DNA of 13,587 nucleotides, taken from Acidimicrobiaceae bacterium. GTDB taxonomy: Bacteria > Actinomycetota > Acidimicrobiia > Acidimicrobiales > Bog-793. Positions 5,955 to 12,007 of this stretch are shown here, piece after piece. Each line of letters starts with the position of its first letter. Position 1 is the first letter of the stretch. A program made the position numbers and the translations under genes. The stretch is from positions 1 through 13,587 of the forward strand of contig DAHUZG010000125.1 in assembly GCA_027306715.1 (NCBI GenBank), in the 5' to 3' direction. Under the pieces are notes generated by a model. That model saw nothing but the letters and a program-made list of their open reading frames with translations, was not told the origin of the DNA and did not search any database.

Positions 5955-5962
5955 CACCTCCT
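5955..5962 (-). promoter_or_regulatory. Very strong ribosome binding site of the orphan gene
   Basis: On the minus strand AGGAGGTG precedes the ATG at 5951, with 5 bases between AGGAGG and the start codon. It is the best Shine-Dalgarno match in the window and it decides the start codon. The AT-rich sequence just upstream (about 5965-5990) is a plausible promoter region, but I cannot assign clear -35 and -10 boxes. Confidence 0.75.
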
Positions 5963-6041
5963 CGACTCATTCCTATTGTCAATCAAAGCAGCCCACGTCA
6001 GTCGATGAGTGACGCCTTCGTGGGTCGCCATGGCGCGCTGA

Positions 6042-6341
6042 GGCTTGGGTGACCTGAACGACGGCCTCGTCTTCACCACGGTGCGGGGCCGCCCGGTGAA
6101 CCGTGGACGATTCTCCGAGTGGTGGCGTCCCGCAGCGGCCCGGGCCGGTGCGCCGGCCGGCACCGGGCTTCACGCGCTTTGTCACTACTACGCCTCGCTC
6201 TTGATCCGCCACGGCGAGTCGGTGACGACCGTTCAGGCCCGCCTCGGCCACGCCTCGGCGTGCGAGACGCTCGAGACCTACGCCCACCTCTGGCCCGATT
6301 CGGAGGATCGGACGCGGGCCGCTGTCGACGACGTGCTCGGG
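6042..6341 (+). pseudogene. C-terminal fragment of a tyrosine recombinase (integrase), inactivated
   Basis: From a TTG at 6045 the frame reads the last part of a phage-type integrase: DGLVFTTVRGRPVNRGRF, then SEWWRPAAARAGAP, LHALCHYYASLLIRHGES, VQARLGHASACETLETYAHL and WPDSEDRTRAAVDDVLG. In the catalytic set, the box II His (H43), the LGH His (H69) and the nucleophile Tyr (Y79) are present. The box II Arg of HxLRH is Cys (codon TGT, 6180-6182), a change one transition from CGT. A TGA at 6039-6041 immediately precedes the fragment in frame, and the SAM-like DNA-binding domain, the box I Arg and the catalytic Lys are absent. It therefore cannot recombine DNA by itself. Past about 6341 the frame stays open but only as the antisense of the following minus-strand gene. 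It marks an old integration event. Confidence 0.85.
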
Positions 6342-6446
6342 TGGCGGGCGTCACATCCGCGTCAGGCGGACGCCGCAGGGCGCCATCGCCGACGCCCGCG
6401 CCGGGGGGCCGGCGGGCGGGCGCTGGCGCGGGCGGCCGCCACCGGA

Positions 6447-7016
6447 TCAACCGGCGCCCGTGCTGCCTGTGCTGCCGCCACCTCCCGAGCCGCCACCTCC
6501 CGAGCCGTTGTCACCCGAGACGACGCAGTGGCCGAGATGGTAGGTGCCCGCACCTGTAGCGCCGGCGATCTGGCCGGGGGGGATGACCTCTGTGCCGTCC
6601 TTGCCCACGAGCACCTCGAGCGCCGGCCCCGAGAGGTTCGCGCCCGGCGCCGGCGTGCAGCTGACCGGTCCACTGGCGGCTGCTGTCCCGGTCGCCATGT
6701 AGATCGCGACCTGCTCGTGGATCCCCATTGCGGTGAGCTTGGCGTTGGCTTGGGGTAGCGCCGAGACTTGGTCGATCGTCACCAACACCGATCCGTCGGC
6801 GTTCGTCGTGACGGCATACGCCGGCGGGCTGCTGGCGACGCCCAGGGCGAGGGCGAGCGCCGTGACGCCGCCCGCCAGCCCGAACGTGCTGGCAGCGAGA
6901 AGGCGCGGACGCCGGAGGAGGCGGGCTCGAGGCGGCTCTCGTCGATCGGCGTGCGCCAACGTCGAGCCGTGCTCGCGGACAAGATCAGTCCAGAGATGAT
7001 CGGCGAACTTGCTCAT
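6447..7016 (-). CDS. Single-pass membrane protein coupled to an ECF sigma factor (candidate anti-sigma factor)
   Basis: The 189-residue product has three parts. A cytoplasmic, basic N-terminus (1-38, starting MSKFADHLWTDLVREHG) is followed by one hydrophobic segment (about 39-68, ending SSPPAYA). An extracytoplasmic domain follows, with VTTNADGSVLVTIDQVS, a helix PQANAKLTAMGI, and two cysteines (C120, C164) that could form a disulfide. It ends in a Gly/Ser tail (about 168-189) with GSGGGGSGGGGS. The start codon overlaps the sigma factor stop (ATGA, 7013-7016), and GGAGG lies about 9 bases upstream, so the two are coupled. Genes in this position usually encode the anti-sigma factor, but I see no zinc-binding HxxxCxxC anti-sigma domain. 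The short cytoplasmic part would have to bind sigma in another way. A secreted or lipid-free envelope sensor is the alternative. Similar small proteins accompany sigma factors in other actinobacteria, as I recall. It converges on the integrase fragment. Confidence 0.72.
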   Translation of the reverse strand: MSKFADHLWTDLVREHGSTLAHADRREPPRARLLRRPRLLAASTFGLAGGVTALALALGVASSPPAYAVTTNADGSVLVTIDQVSALPQANAKLTAMGIHEQVAIYMATGTAAASGPVSCTPAPGANLSGPALEVLVGKDGTEVIPPGQIAGATGAGTYHLGHCVVSGDNGSGGGGSGGGGSTGSTGAG

Positions 7017-7615
7017 TGCTGTGGTCCTCCCTTTCTCATCCGGGACCTCGCCCGGGACAACCGCTTGCGAAATGCGACAGAGGAGACGCCGAGGGCCACC
7101 GCCGCCTCCTTCGGGGTGAGGCCCTCCAGGTCGACGAGCTCGATCGCCGCCCGCTCGATCGGGGGCAGCTTCTCGTAGCGCCGCATCAACGCCGCGCCCT
7201 CGTTCTCGGCATCGATCCGCTCGGCGAGCTCCTCGATCTCGTCGCCCTCGAGCGGCCGGCGGCCGCCGAGACGGGCGATCGCGTCCCGGCCGCCTGCCGA
7301 TCGCTCGCAGTGGTGTGCGAAGACGTGGGCGGCGATGCCGAACAGCCATGCCCGGTCCGAGCCCCGGCGGGGGTCGAACCCTTCAAAGCCGGCCACCGCT
7401 CGCACGAAGGTCTCCGAGGTGAGGTCGGCGACCGTCTGCGGATCGCGGCATCGGCGCGCGAAGTAGCCCACCACGCCGTCGACGTTGCGAAGGTACGCCT
7501 GCTCGAACTCTTCGAGCGCCGAGCTCGGCGGCTGGCTGCGCAATCGAGCCCTCGCCGCGACCGGTGGCTTTGGCATCGTCCCGACCGGCGCTGCTGTCTC
7601 GGTGCTCATGTCCAT
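7013..7615 (-). CDS. ECF-type RNA polymerase sigma factor (sigma-70 family)
   Basis: The 200-residue protein has a sigma-70 region 2 at about 34-104 (EEFEQAYLRNVDGVVGYFAR, then DLTSETFVRAVAGFEGFDP and DRAWLFGIAAHVFAHH). A region 4 at about 143-195 carries a helix-turn-helix (LPPIERAAIELVDLEGLTPK, then EAAVALGVSSVAFRKRLSRA). Regions 1 and 3 are absent, as is usual for extracytoplasmic-function sigma factors. It would redirect RNA polymerase to its own regulon. Two nearby ATG codons (7615, MDMSTET; 7609, MSTET) are possible starts; neither has a clear ribosome binding site. The frame is open up to 7693, but that part runs through the tandem 13-bp repeats and is unlikely to be coding. The next gene overlaps it by 4 bases and encodes a membrane protein, the typical sigma and anti-sigma layout. 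The signal it senses cannot be told from the sequence. Confidence 0.88.
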   Translation of the reverse strand: MDMSTETAAPVGTMPKPPVAARARLRSQPPSSALEEFEQAYLRNVDGVVGYFARRCRDPQTVADLTSETFVRAVAGFEGFDPRRGSDRAWLFGIAAHVFAHHCERSAGGRDAIARLGGRRPLEGDEIEELAERIDAENEGAALMRRYEKLPPIERAAIELVDLEGLTPKEAAVALGVSSVAFRKRLSRARSRMRKGGPQQ

Positions 7616-7637
7616 TAGTTGCGATCCCGGCCCGAAG

Positions 7638-7676
7638 CTGTGACACGATCCTGTGACACGATCCTGTGACACGATG
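7638..7676. repeat. Three tandem 13-bp repeats in the sigma factor promoter region
   Basis: The unit CTGTGACACGATC is exact at 7638-7650 and 7651-7663 and matches 12 of 13 bases at 7664-7676. On the minus strand, which is the sigma factor's sense strand, it reads GATCGTGTCACAG. The array ends about 22 bp upstream of the sigma factor start. The period of 13 bp is not a whole helical turn. The position fits an operator array or the gene's own sigma-dependent promoter region, but I cannot match a known -35/-10 pair. Confidence 0.75.
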
Positions 7677-7735
7677 ATTGTGCCGGAAGGCATGGCTCAC
7701 GACTCATCCACCGTGGCCCCTGGCGCCTCAAACCG

Positions 7736-7959
7736 CTCGACTCCGGCATCACCGGTCGCTCGGAGGGGGCGGTGCTGAGCCACGCCAACTGCTGGTTCAC
7801 CACCCTCTCTCTCGACATGACGGTGCCCGTCCGAGACGACGGCGCCGTGCTGCAGGTGCTGCCCCATGTCACGTCGGGGGCTGGAACCTGCAGCCGCTGC
7901 TCGCCTGGTGGAAGGGTGCCAGGTCGATGCTCGCCGAGCGCTTCGACCCGCCCGCCGTG
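7736..7959 (+). pseudogene. Frameshifted fragment of an AMP-binding acyl-CoA synthetase
   Basis: In the frame starting at 7736 the sequence reads LDSGITGRSEGAVLSHANCW. This is a decayed form of the adenylate-forming signature YTSGTTGRPKG followed by the usual VLSHANCWF. It continues FTTLSLDMTVPVRDDGAVLQ and VLP, then the frame breaks near 7864-7868 (net loss of one base). The neighbouring frame resumes with CHVGGWNLQPLLAWWKGA and AERFDPPAV to about 7959, where an intact enzyme reads LPMCHVGGWN. No start, N-terminal domain or C-terminal domain is present. The Lys of the signature loop is Glu, so even the preserved core is damaged. Intact members activate carboxylic acids as CoA thioesters. From 7960 to 8054 nothing is recognisable. 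The fragment lies just upstream of the sigma factor, on the other strand. Confidence 0.75.
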
Positions 7960-8054
7960 CCGGGCCGTGCCTGTCGGCAACGCCCCCGCCGCCCGGCCCG
8001 GCCGCCGCACGGGCAGCCGGGCACGGGCGTCAGCCTCTTCTCACCGGCCGCTGG

Positions 8055-9788
8055 TCACCGCCGGCCGCCGGGGCGCGAACGGCTCGGTGACCTCAATCCC
8101 GCCGACTTGGGGGCCGGCCGCTCGTACGCTGCGCTCGCCGCGGCGGTGGCTACGTCGCGGGGGTAGGTGCGCACGGCGCGGAACAGGATCGCCGAGTTGG
8201 CCGCCAGCGGCACGAGCATGACGACGAAGGTCCACTTGAGCGAGCTGCCGCTGTGGCCGCCCCCTCCTCCGAAGGCGTACTCGGCGACGACGCCGAACAG
8301 TGTCGGCGCCACGGCCTGGGCGGCGGTGCGCATCATCGCCCGGACGCCCTCGGCCCGGCCCCAGAGCAGCGGCGGCACGATGTCGAGGCGGGCGGCGTCG
8401 ATCGGAGGGTTCTGGGCTCCGAGCGCGAAGGCGGCGACGACGATGTAGGGCAAGGCGGTGATCGAGCTGCGGGTGAGGATGGCGGGAATGAACGCCAGCG
8501 CCGTCAGGCCGGCGGCGAAGGCCGAGACGAGGATGCGGGCGTTGATCATCCCCCTGCGCAGCAGCGTGTCGCCGAGCCTGCCGGCGACGAGCACCCCGGC
8601 CACCGCGCCCGCCCCGATGAAGAGCATCAGCAGCCCGGCGACGGCCTGGCCGAGACCGTACTGCTTGCGTACGAACTCCATCCCGAAGGTCTGCACGCCG
8701 GCGAGGAAGTAGTAGCCGCAGGCGCCGGCGATGATGAGCACGACGTTGGTTCGGATCTTCAGCACGTAGCGGGTGGCCGCGAAGATGCCGAGCCGGCTCG
8801 CGTCGCGATCAAGAACGAGCGCCGGGTCGGGCTCGACACCCTTCTCGCGCGCCAGCCGCTGGGCATCGGTCTCCTCCCGCCTTGCCGCCTCGTCGGAGTC
8901 GACGGGCCGGCCGCCGTGCTGACCGGGCGAGCCGGTGGCCCTCCCTCGAGCGCCGTCCGGGTCGCGGGCCTCGAAGGCGGCACCCTCGTGGGTGAAGGCT
9001 CCGGCGCTGCGCCCGTCGTCTGGTGCGAGGTGAGACGCCGGTGCTCCAAAAACCGGCGGCGGGGCGACGACCGGCATCCTGTCGGTGTCCCCGCCGGCGC
9101 TCGCCCCGGCCGGCGGATGCGCCGGCCGCGATGTCGCGCCCGGTCGTGCGACCATCCCCGCACCGCCGCGGGCCGGCTCGGGAAGGCGAAAGAGCAACCG
9201 TCCGAGCAGCACCGCCGGCAGCGCCAGGATCAGAAAGGCGGCGCGCCACGAGATCGCCGCCACGTCCCCGCTCACCTCGAACCCGAGCCCGGCTCCGAGC
9301 AGCTCGCCGGTGAGGATGTAGCCGTAGATGCGACCGCGCTCCGCGCTCGGGAAGTAGTCCCCGACGAGCGAGGCCACGACAGGACCGGCGACGGCGGTGA
9401 CGAGCCCGAGCGCGAGGCGGGTGAGCAGCAGTCCGCCGAAGGTGCTCACCGTGGCGCTCCAGAGCATCACCGCGCCCCAGGCGAGCACGCTCAAAGCGAG
9501 CAGACGCGTACGACGGAGCCGGTCGGCGAGCACGCCGAAGGGAAGGCTCGCCACCGCCGCCACGAGCGAGCTGCTGCTGACGAGCAGTCCGATGTCGGTG
9601 TTGGTGATGTGGAGGCCGTCGATGAGAGGGGTCGCCGCCGCTCCGACCGTCGCCGCATCGGCGCTGGCGAGGCCGAGAACGCTGGCGAGCAGGACGATCA
9701 CCCGCGTCCGTTCGCTGCCGCCGAGCACAGCCTCGAGGTGGCTGCGCGACCAGTCCGCCGCCCGATGCACCCGGGCGCTCAGCTCCAC
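8055..9788 (-). CDS. Major facilitator superfamily transporter with a long central loop
   Basis: The 577-residue inner-membrane protein has two clusters of hydrophobic helices. The N-terminal half (about 28-203) contains the MFS motif A as GVLADRLRRTRLL (85-97) after TM2, and GDYFPSAERGRIYGY after TM4, which resembles Spinster-like carriers. The C-terminal half (about 345-545) contains GVLVAGRLGDTLLRRG as the second motif A copy. Between them lies a loop of about 140 residues (203-345), rich in Ala, Gly, Pro and charged residues, much longer than the usual MFS loop. It ends with DEAARREETDAQRLAREKG, a likely cytoplasmic helix. The substrate is unknown. The GTG at 9788 is the first conventional start. 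Upstream the frame stays open, Ala-rich, back to the hydrolase gene but without ATG, GTG or TTG. The C-terminus is a basic Ser/Arg/Pro tail. It follows the hydrolase gene by 233 bp on the same strand. Confidence 0.88.
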   Translation of the reverse strand: MELSARVHRAADWSRSHLEAVLGGSERTRVIVLLASVLGLASADAATVGAAATPLIDGLHITNTDIGLLVSSSSLVAAVASLPFGVLADRLRRTRLLALSVLAWGAVMLWSATVSTFGGLLLTRLALGLVTAVAGPVVASLVGDYFPSAERGRIYGYILTGELLGAGLGFEVSGDVAAISWRAAFLILALPAVLLGRLLFRLPEPARGGAGMVARPGATSRPAHPPAGASAGGDTDRMPVVAPPPVFGAPASHLAPDDGRSAGAFTHEGAAFEARDPDGARGRATGSPGQHGGRPVDSDEAARREETDAQRLAREKGVEPDPALVLDRDASRLGIFAATRYVLKIRTNVVLIIAGACGYYFLAGVQTFGMEFVRKQYGLGQAVAGLLMLFIGAGAVAGVLVAGRLGDTLLRRGMINARILVSAFAAGLTALAFIPAILTRSSITALPYIVVAAFALGAQNPPIDAARLDIVPPLLWGRAEGVRAMMRTAAQAVAPTLFGVVAEYAFGGGGGHSGSSLKWTFVVMLVPLAANSAILFRAVRTYPRDVATAAASAAYERPAPKSAGLRSPSRSRPGGRR

Positions 9789-10021
9789 CTTCGCAGCGGT
9801 CCTGGTCGCCGCGGCTCCTCTCGTCGCTCCGCTCCAGTCTGCCCGGTGACGGGGCGCCGGCGAGCAGCGAGCAGCGAAGGCAGCGACAGCCGCAACTGCA
9901 GCGGCGGCGGCGGCTGCGGCCAGAGCGCCGCGGCCTGCGAGCGTCGAGAGCGACAGCAGAGCGGCCGGTGGCGGTGGGAACCGAGCAGGTGGGCGGCGCT
10001 GGAGGGGGCGGCCCCGCTTAA
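9789..10021. other. 233-bp spacer between hydrolase and transporter genes
   Basis: The spacer is very GC-rich and contains a short (GGC)n run at 9901-9914. The minus-strand frame of the transporter is open throughout and reads a poly-Ala hydrophobic stretch, but no conventional start codon exists there. I see no promoter or terminator that I can support. Confidence 0.4.
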
Positions 10022-11239
10022 TCAGCGACCCGTCGGCGCCGGCGCGGGCATGCCCGGCACCAAGAGCCGTGACGCCCGCAGCGCCGGACCCCCCGCAGAA
10101 CTCGGTGTCGCCGGGGCCCCCGAGGCACCGGAGCGGGCCGCGGCGGGCGGGCCGGCGGGATCGACGACCCGCTCCCAGGCCCGCACGTAGTCGACCTTCA
10201 TCGTCGCCGGCACGCCTGGAGTCGGCACGAACGAGTCGAGCGCCAGGTTGAGCACGAGGAACATCGGCGTCGAGGGGACCTTGGGGCCCTGAATCTGCCA
10301 GACCGCGGTCCCGTCGATGTACCAGGTGAGCCGACCGGGCTCCCAGTCAACGGCATAGGTGTTCCACCCGGCGGTCGCAGAGGGGAGGACGACGGCGTTC
10401 CCGCCCTTGTCGTTGCCCGGTCCCCAGTGGAAGTTCTCGGTGACGACGTCGCCACCGCGGTAGGACTCCATGACGTCGATCTCGGCGTGGCTCGGCGGCC
10501 TCGCCACGAGCCAGAACGCCGGCCAGGCGTCGGCGGTCGCCGGGTTCCGGATGCGAGCCTCGAAGTAGCCGTAGTGGAACGTCTCCTCGCCCGAGGTCTG
10601 CACGAGACACGACCCGTACGGCCGCGGTAGGCCGGAAGCGACCGAGGCGCGCAGCACGAGGTGGCCGCGGGTCACCGTGCAGGCGGCGGGGTCGTAGGTC
10701 TCCTGCTCGGCGAAGGACCGCGCCGGCGCCCGGTCGCTCGTCGTGCAGCCCCAGGGATAGCACGGGGTCCAGTTCGAGCGGTTGAGGGCGTGACCGGCGA
10801 ACTCGTCGTCGAAGACGAGGCTCCAGGCGCCGGGAGCCGCGGGCTGGGCGCCCGACGGGTCGGAGAGGCGGGTGACGGTGGTCCCGCAGCTCCGCACCGG
10901 GACGCGCTCGACGCGCCGGCGGAGGATCTCACGCGTGCGCCGGTAGGCGACCGAGTAGACGGTGCGACGCTGCTCGACGATGCTGCAGCCCGCCGGCGGC
11001 CGGGCTCCGGATCGGCCCCGTCCGGCTCTCGTCGCCTCCCCCGGCGGTGCGCCGGCGCCCCCACGCGGGAGCGACGATCCGCCACGCGGGAGCGACGATG
11101 TCGCCCTGCTGGCGGCGAGCGCCGGCAGCGGGGCCGCCCCGATCGAGCCGAGAGCGACGAGCACCGCAGCGAGCGGGCCGCAGAGGCGGAAAGACCGCAG
11201 GAGCCAGCCCGGCCGCCGCCGGCACCGGCGTCGCCGCAT
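10022..11239 (-). CDS. Secreted glycoside hydrolase family 16 (beta-glucanase-like)
   Basis: The 405-residue product begins with an Arg-rich n-region (MRRRRCRRRPGWLLRSFRL), a hydrophobic core and an Ala-x-Ala site near residue 42, so it is exported. The catalytic domain runs from about 138 (WSLVFDDEFAGHALNRSNW) to about 375. It holds the GH16 signature HAEIDVMES, with E253 as nucleophile, D255 and E258 as acid/base (the ExDxxE motif). Also present are YGYFEARIRNP, DAWPAFWLVARPP, NTYAVDWEPGRLTWYIDG and MKVDYVRAWERV. Family 16 enzymes cut beta-1,3/1,4-glucans or galactans; the exact polymer cannot be read from the sequence. Between the signal peptide and the enzyme lies a region of about 90 residues with two cysteines (C85, C118), unknown to me. 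A C-terminal Ala/Pro/Ser tail follows the enzyme. The ATG at 11239 gives the best signal peptide; an ATG at 11281 is possible. No good ribosome binding site precedes either. Confidence 0.88.
   Translation of the reverse strand: MRRRRCRRRPGWLLRSFRLCGPLAAVLVALGSIGAAPLPALAASRATSSLPRGGSSLPRGGAGAPPGEATRAGRGRSGARPPAGCSIVEQRRTVYSVAYRRTREILRRRVERVPVRSCGTTVTRLSDPSGAQPAAPGAWSLVFDDEFAGHALNRSNWTPCYPWGCTTSDRAPARSFAEQETYDPAACTVTRGHLVLRASVASGLPRPYGSCLVQTSGEETFHYGYFEARIRNPATADAWPAFWLVARPPSHAEIDVMESYRGGDVVTENFHWGPGNDKGGNAVVLPSATAGWNTYAVDWEPGRLTWYIDGTAVWQIQGPKVPSTPMFLVLNLALDSFVPTPGVPATMKVDYVRAWERVVDPAGPPAAARSGASGAPATPSSAGGPALRASRLLVPGMPAPAPTGR
11061..11099. repeat. Two 18-bp direct repeats (21-bp period) inside the hydrolase gene
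   Basis: CCACGCGGGAGCGACGAT occurs at 11061-11078 and 11082-11099. In the hydrolase reading frame it gives the doubled peptide SSLPRGG just after the signal peptide. The period of seven codons keeps the frame, so it is a recent in-frame duplication within a linker. Confidence 0.8.
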
Positions 11240-11549
11240 CGGCCACCACCACGGAGCACCTGTCACCGCACCTGTCACCATGTCGCCCACGTCATCGCCG
11301 GGAACCCGCCCTCCTCCCCGGCCTCCCCCGGGGCGGGCAGGCAGCACCCTGAGCCGCGGCGCTCGATCCTTTCCCTGCTTCCCTGTGCCATAACCCACTG
11401 GCCATAACCCACTGGCCGCAGCCCACTGGCCGCAGCCCACTGGCCGCAGCAGTGCTCATCTGGGCCCGGTCACCCGCTCCCCTGGCGCTCGGGTGAAGCA
11501 TCCTTCGCGGCAAGGCGGTCGAGCGCTTTTTGCTCGCGGCCGGCGAGGC
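11240..11549. other. 310-bp upstream region of the hydrolase
   Basis: This region lies between the hydrolase start and the stop of the zinc-ribbon gene. Apart from the 14-bp tandem repeats I see no gene. The hydrolase frame stays open through it on the minus strand, but it reads low-complexity Gly/Arg/Trp sequence built from the repeats, so I treat it as leader and promoter. Confidence 0.45.
11388..11450. repeat. 14-bp tandem repeat array, four and a half copies
   Basis: Two exact copies of CCATAACCCACTGG (11388-11401, 11402-11415) are followed by two exact copies of the variant CCGCAGCCCACTGG (11416-11429, 11430-11443) and a half copy (11444-11450). The array is about 150 bp upstream of the hydrolase start. 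The variants are grouped two and two, which suggests stepwise duplication. Possible roles are iterated binding sites or an unstable minisatellite. Confidence 0.85.
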
Positions 11550-11813
11550 TCAGTCCTTGGTCGCCACGTGGTTCGGGACGACGTTCATCCGCGGCTCATA
11601 GCCGCCGGACTCGACCGCCCGGGCCTCCCCGCCGAGCCGGGCGACGAGCTCGGTCCGGCAGCTCGTGCACGGCCCGTAGAAGCGCTCCACGCAGGGCTGG
11701 CCACATCGCGGGCAGTCAAAGCTCGCCGCACCCGCAGGAAAGCGCCCCGCCGCTTCGGCGCCGGTCGCCGCCACGGCGTCGAGGGGGACAAGGCCGGAGC
11801 TGTCGCTGAGCAT
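11550..11813 (-). CDS. Small conserved zinc-ribbon protein
   Basis: The 87-residue product has a treble of cysteine pairs in DCPRCGQPCVERFYGPCTSC (33-52), with C34, C37, C49 and C52 as the likely zinc ligands and C41 extra. A conserved tail YEPRMNVVPNHVATKD ends the protein. I recall near-identical small proteins from Acidimicrobiia-like genomes, always annotated as hypothetical. The Cys-x2-Cys spacing and size suggest a rubredoxin-like or ribosome/polymerase-associated ribbon, but the function is unknown. The ATG at 11813 is the only suitable start. No Shine-Dalgarno sequence is present, but a TAGCCT hexamer ends 6 bases upstream, which would fit a leaderless message. The gene is divergent from the nuclease gene at 12008, with a 194-bp shared upstream region. 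I am sure it is a gene and unsure what it does. Confidence 0.82.
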   Translation of the reverse strand: MLSDSSGLVPLDAVAATGAEAAGRFPAGAASFDCPRCGQPCVERFYGPCTSCRTELVARLGGEARAVESGGYEPRMNVVPNHVATKD

Positions 11814-12007
11814 CGGCGAAGGCTACCGCCGGCAACCTCGGCCGCGAGGCTCTCGGCGCCGCAGCTGCCGCCGAGCCCGGACGCCAGCCGTCGACTGCCG
11901 GACGGGCGCTCGGGCTCGGGCTCGGGCGGTGCCCGTGGCCCTCGCCGGCCATCCCCTCCGTCCCCCCATCCCCCGCGCCGACACACCCTTCGCGTAACCT
12001 GCCCGTC
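11814..12007. promoter_or_regulatory. Divergent promoter region between zinc-ribbon and nuclease genes
   Basis: The 194-bp region separates two genes that point away from each other. At each end a -10-like hexamer lies 6 or 7 bases before the start codon: TAGCCT on the minus strand (plus-strand 11820-11825) and TAACCT on the plus strand (11995-12000). Neither gene has a Shine-Dalgarno sequence. I could not place convincing -35 boxes. Confidence 0.45.
11995..12000 (+). promoter_or_regulatory. Putative -10 box of a leaderless nuclease gene
   Basis: TAACCT ends 7 bases before the GTG start at 12008, which places the expected transcription start at or beside the start codon. It fits the TANNNT pattern of actinobacterial promoters. 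No ribosome binding site is seen. Confidence 0.4.

Noticed and set aside
6342..6758. Continuation of the integrase frame beyond the conserved domain
   Set aside because: The sequence turns into Arg/Ala-rich antisense of the membrane protein gene, and homologues end near the VDDVLG segment.
7616..7693. N-terminal extension of the sigma factor up to 7693
   Set aside because: It translates the 13-bp tandem repeats and would put the promoter inside the gene. Region 2 starts normally after the ATG at 7615.
9789..10021. Ala-rich hydrophobic N-terminal extension of the MFS transporter resembling a signal peptide
   Set aside because: The frame is open but has only CTG or ATT as possible starts, and the poly-Ala run comes from a (GGC)n repeat, so it is more simply non-coding.
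8253..10190. Plus-strand open frame of 645 codons over the MFS transporter
   Set aside because: It is the antisense of a well-supported membrane protein, and its product is low-complexity Arg/Gly/Ala with no motif.
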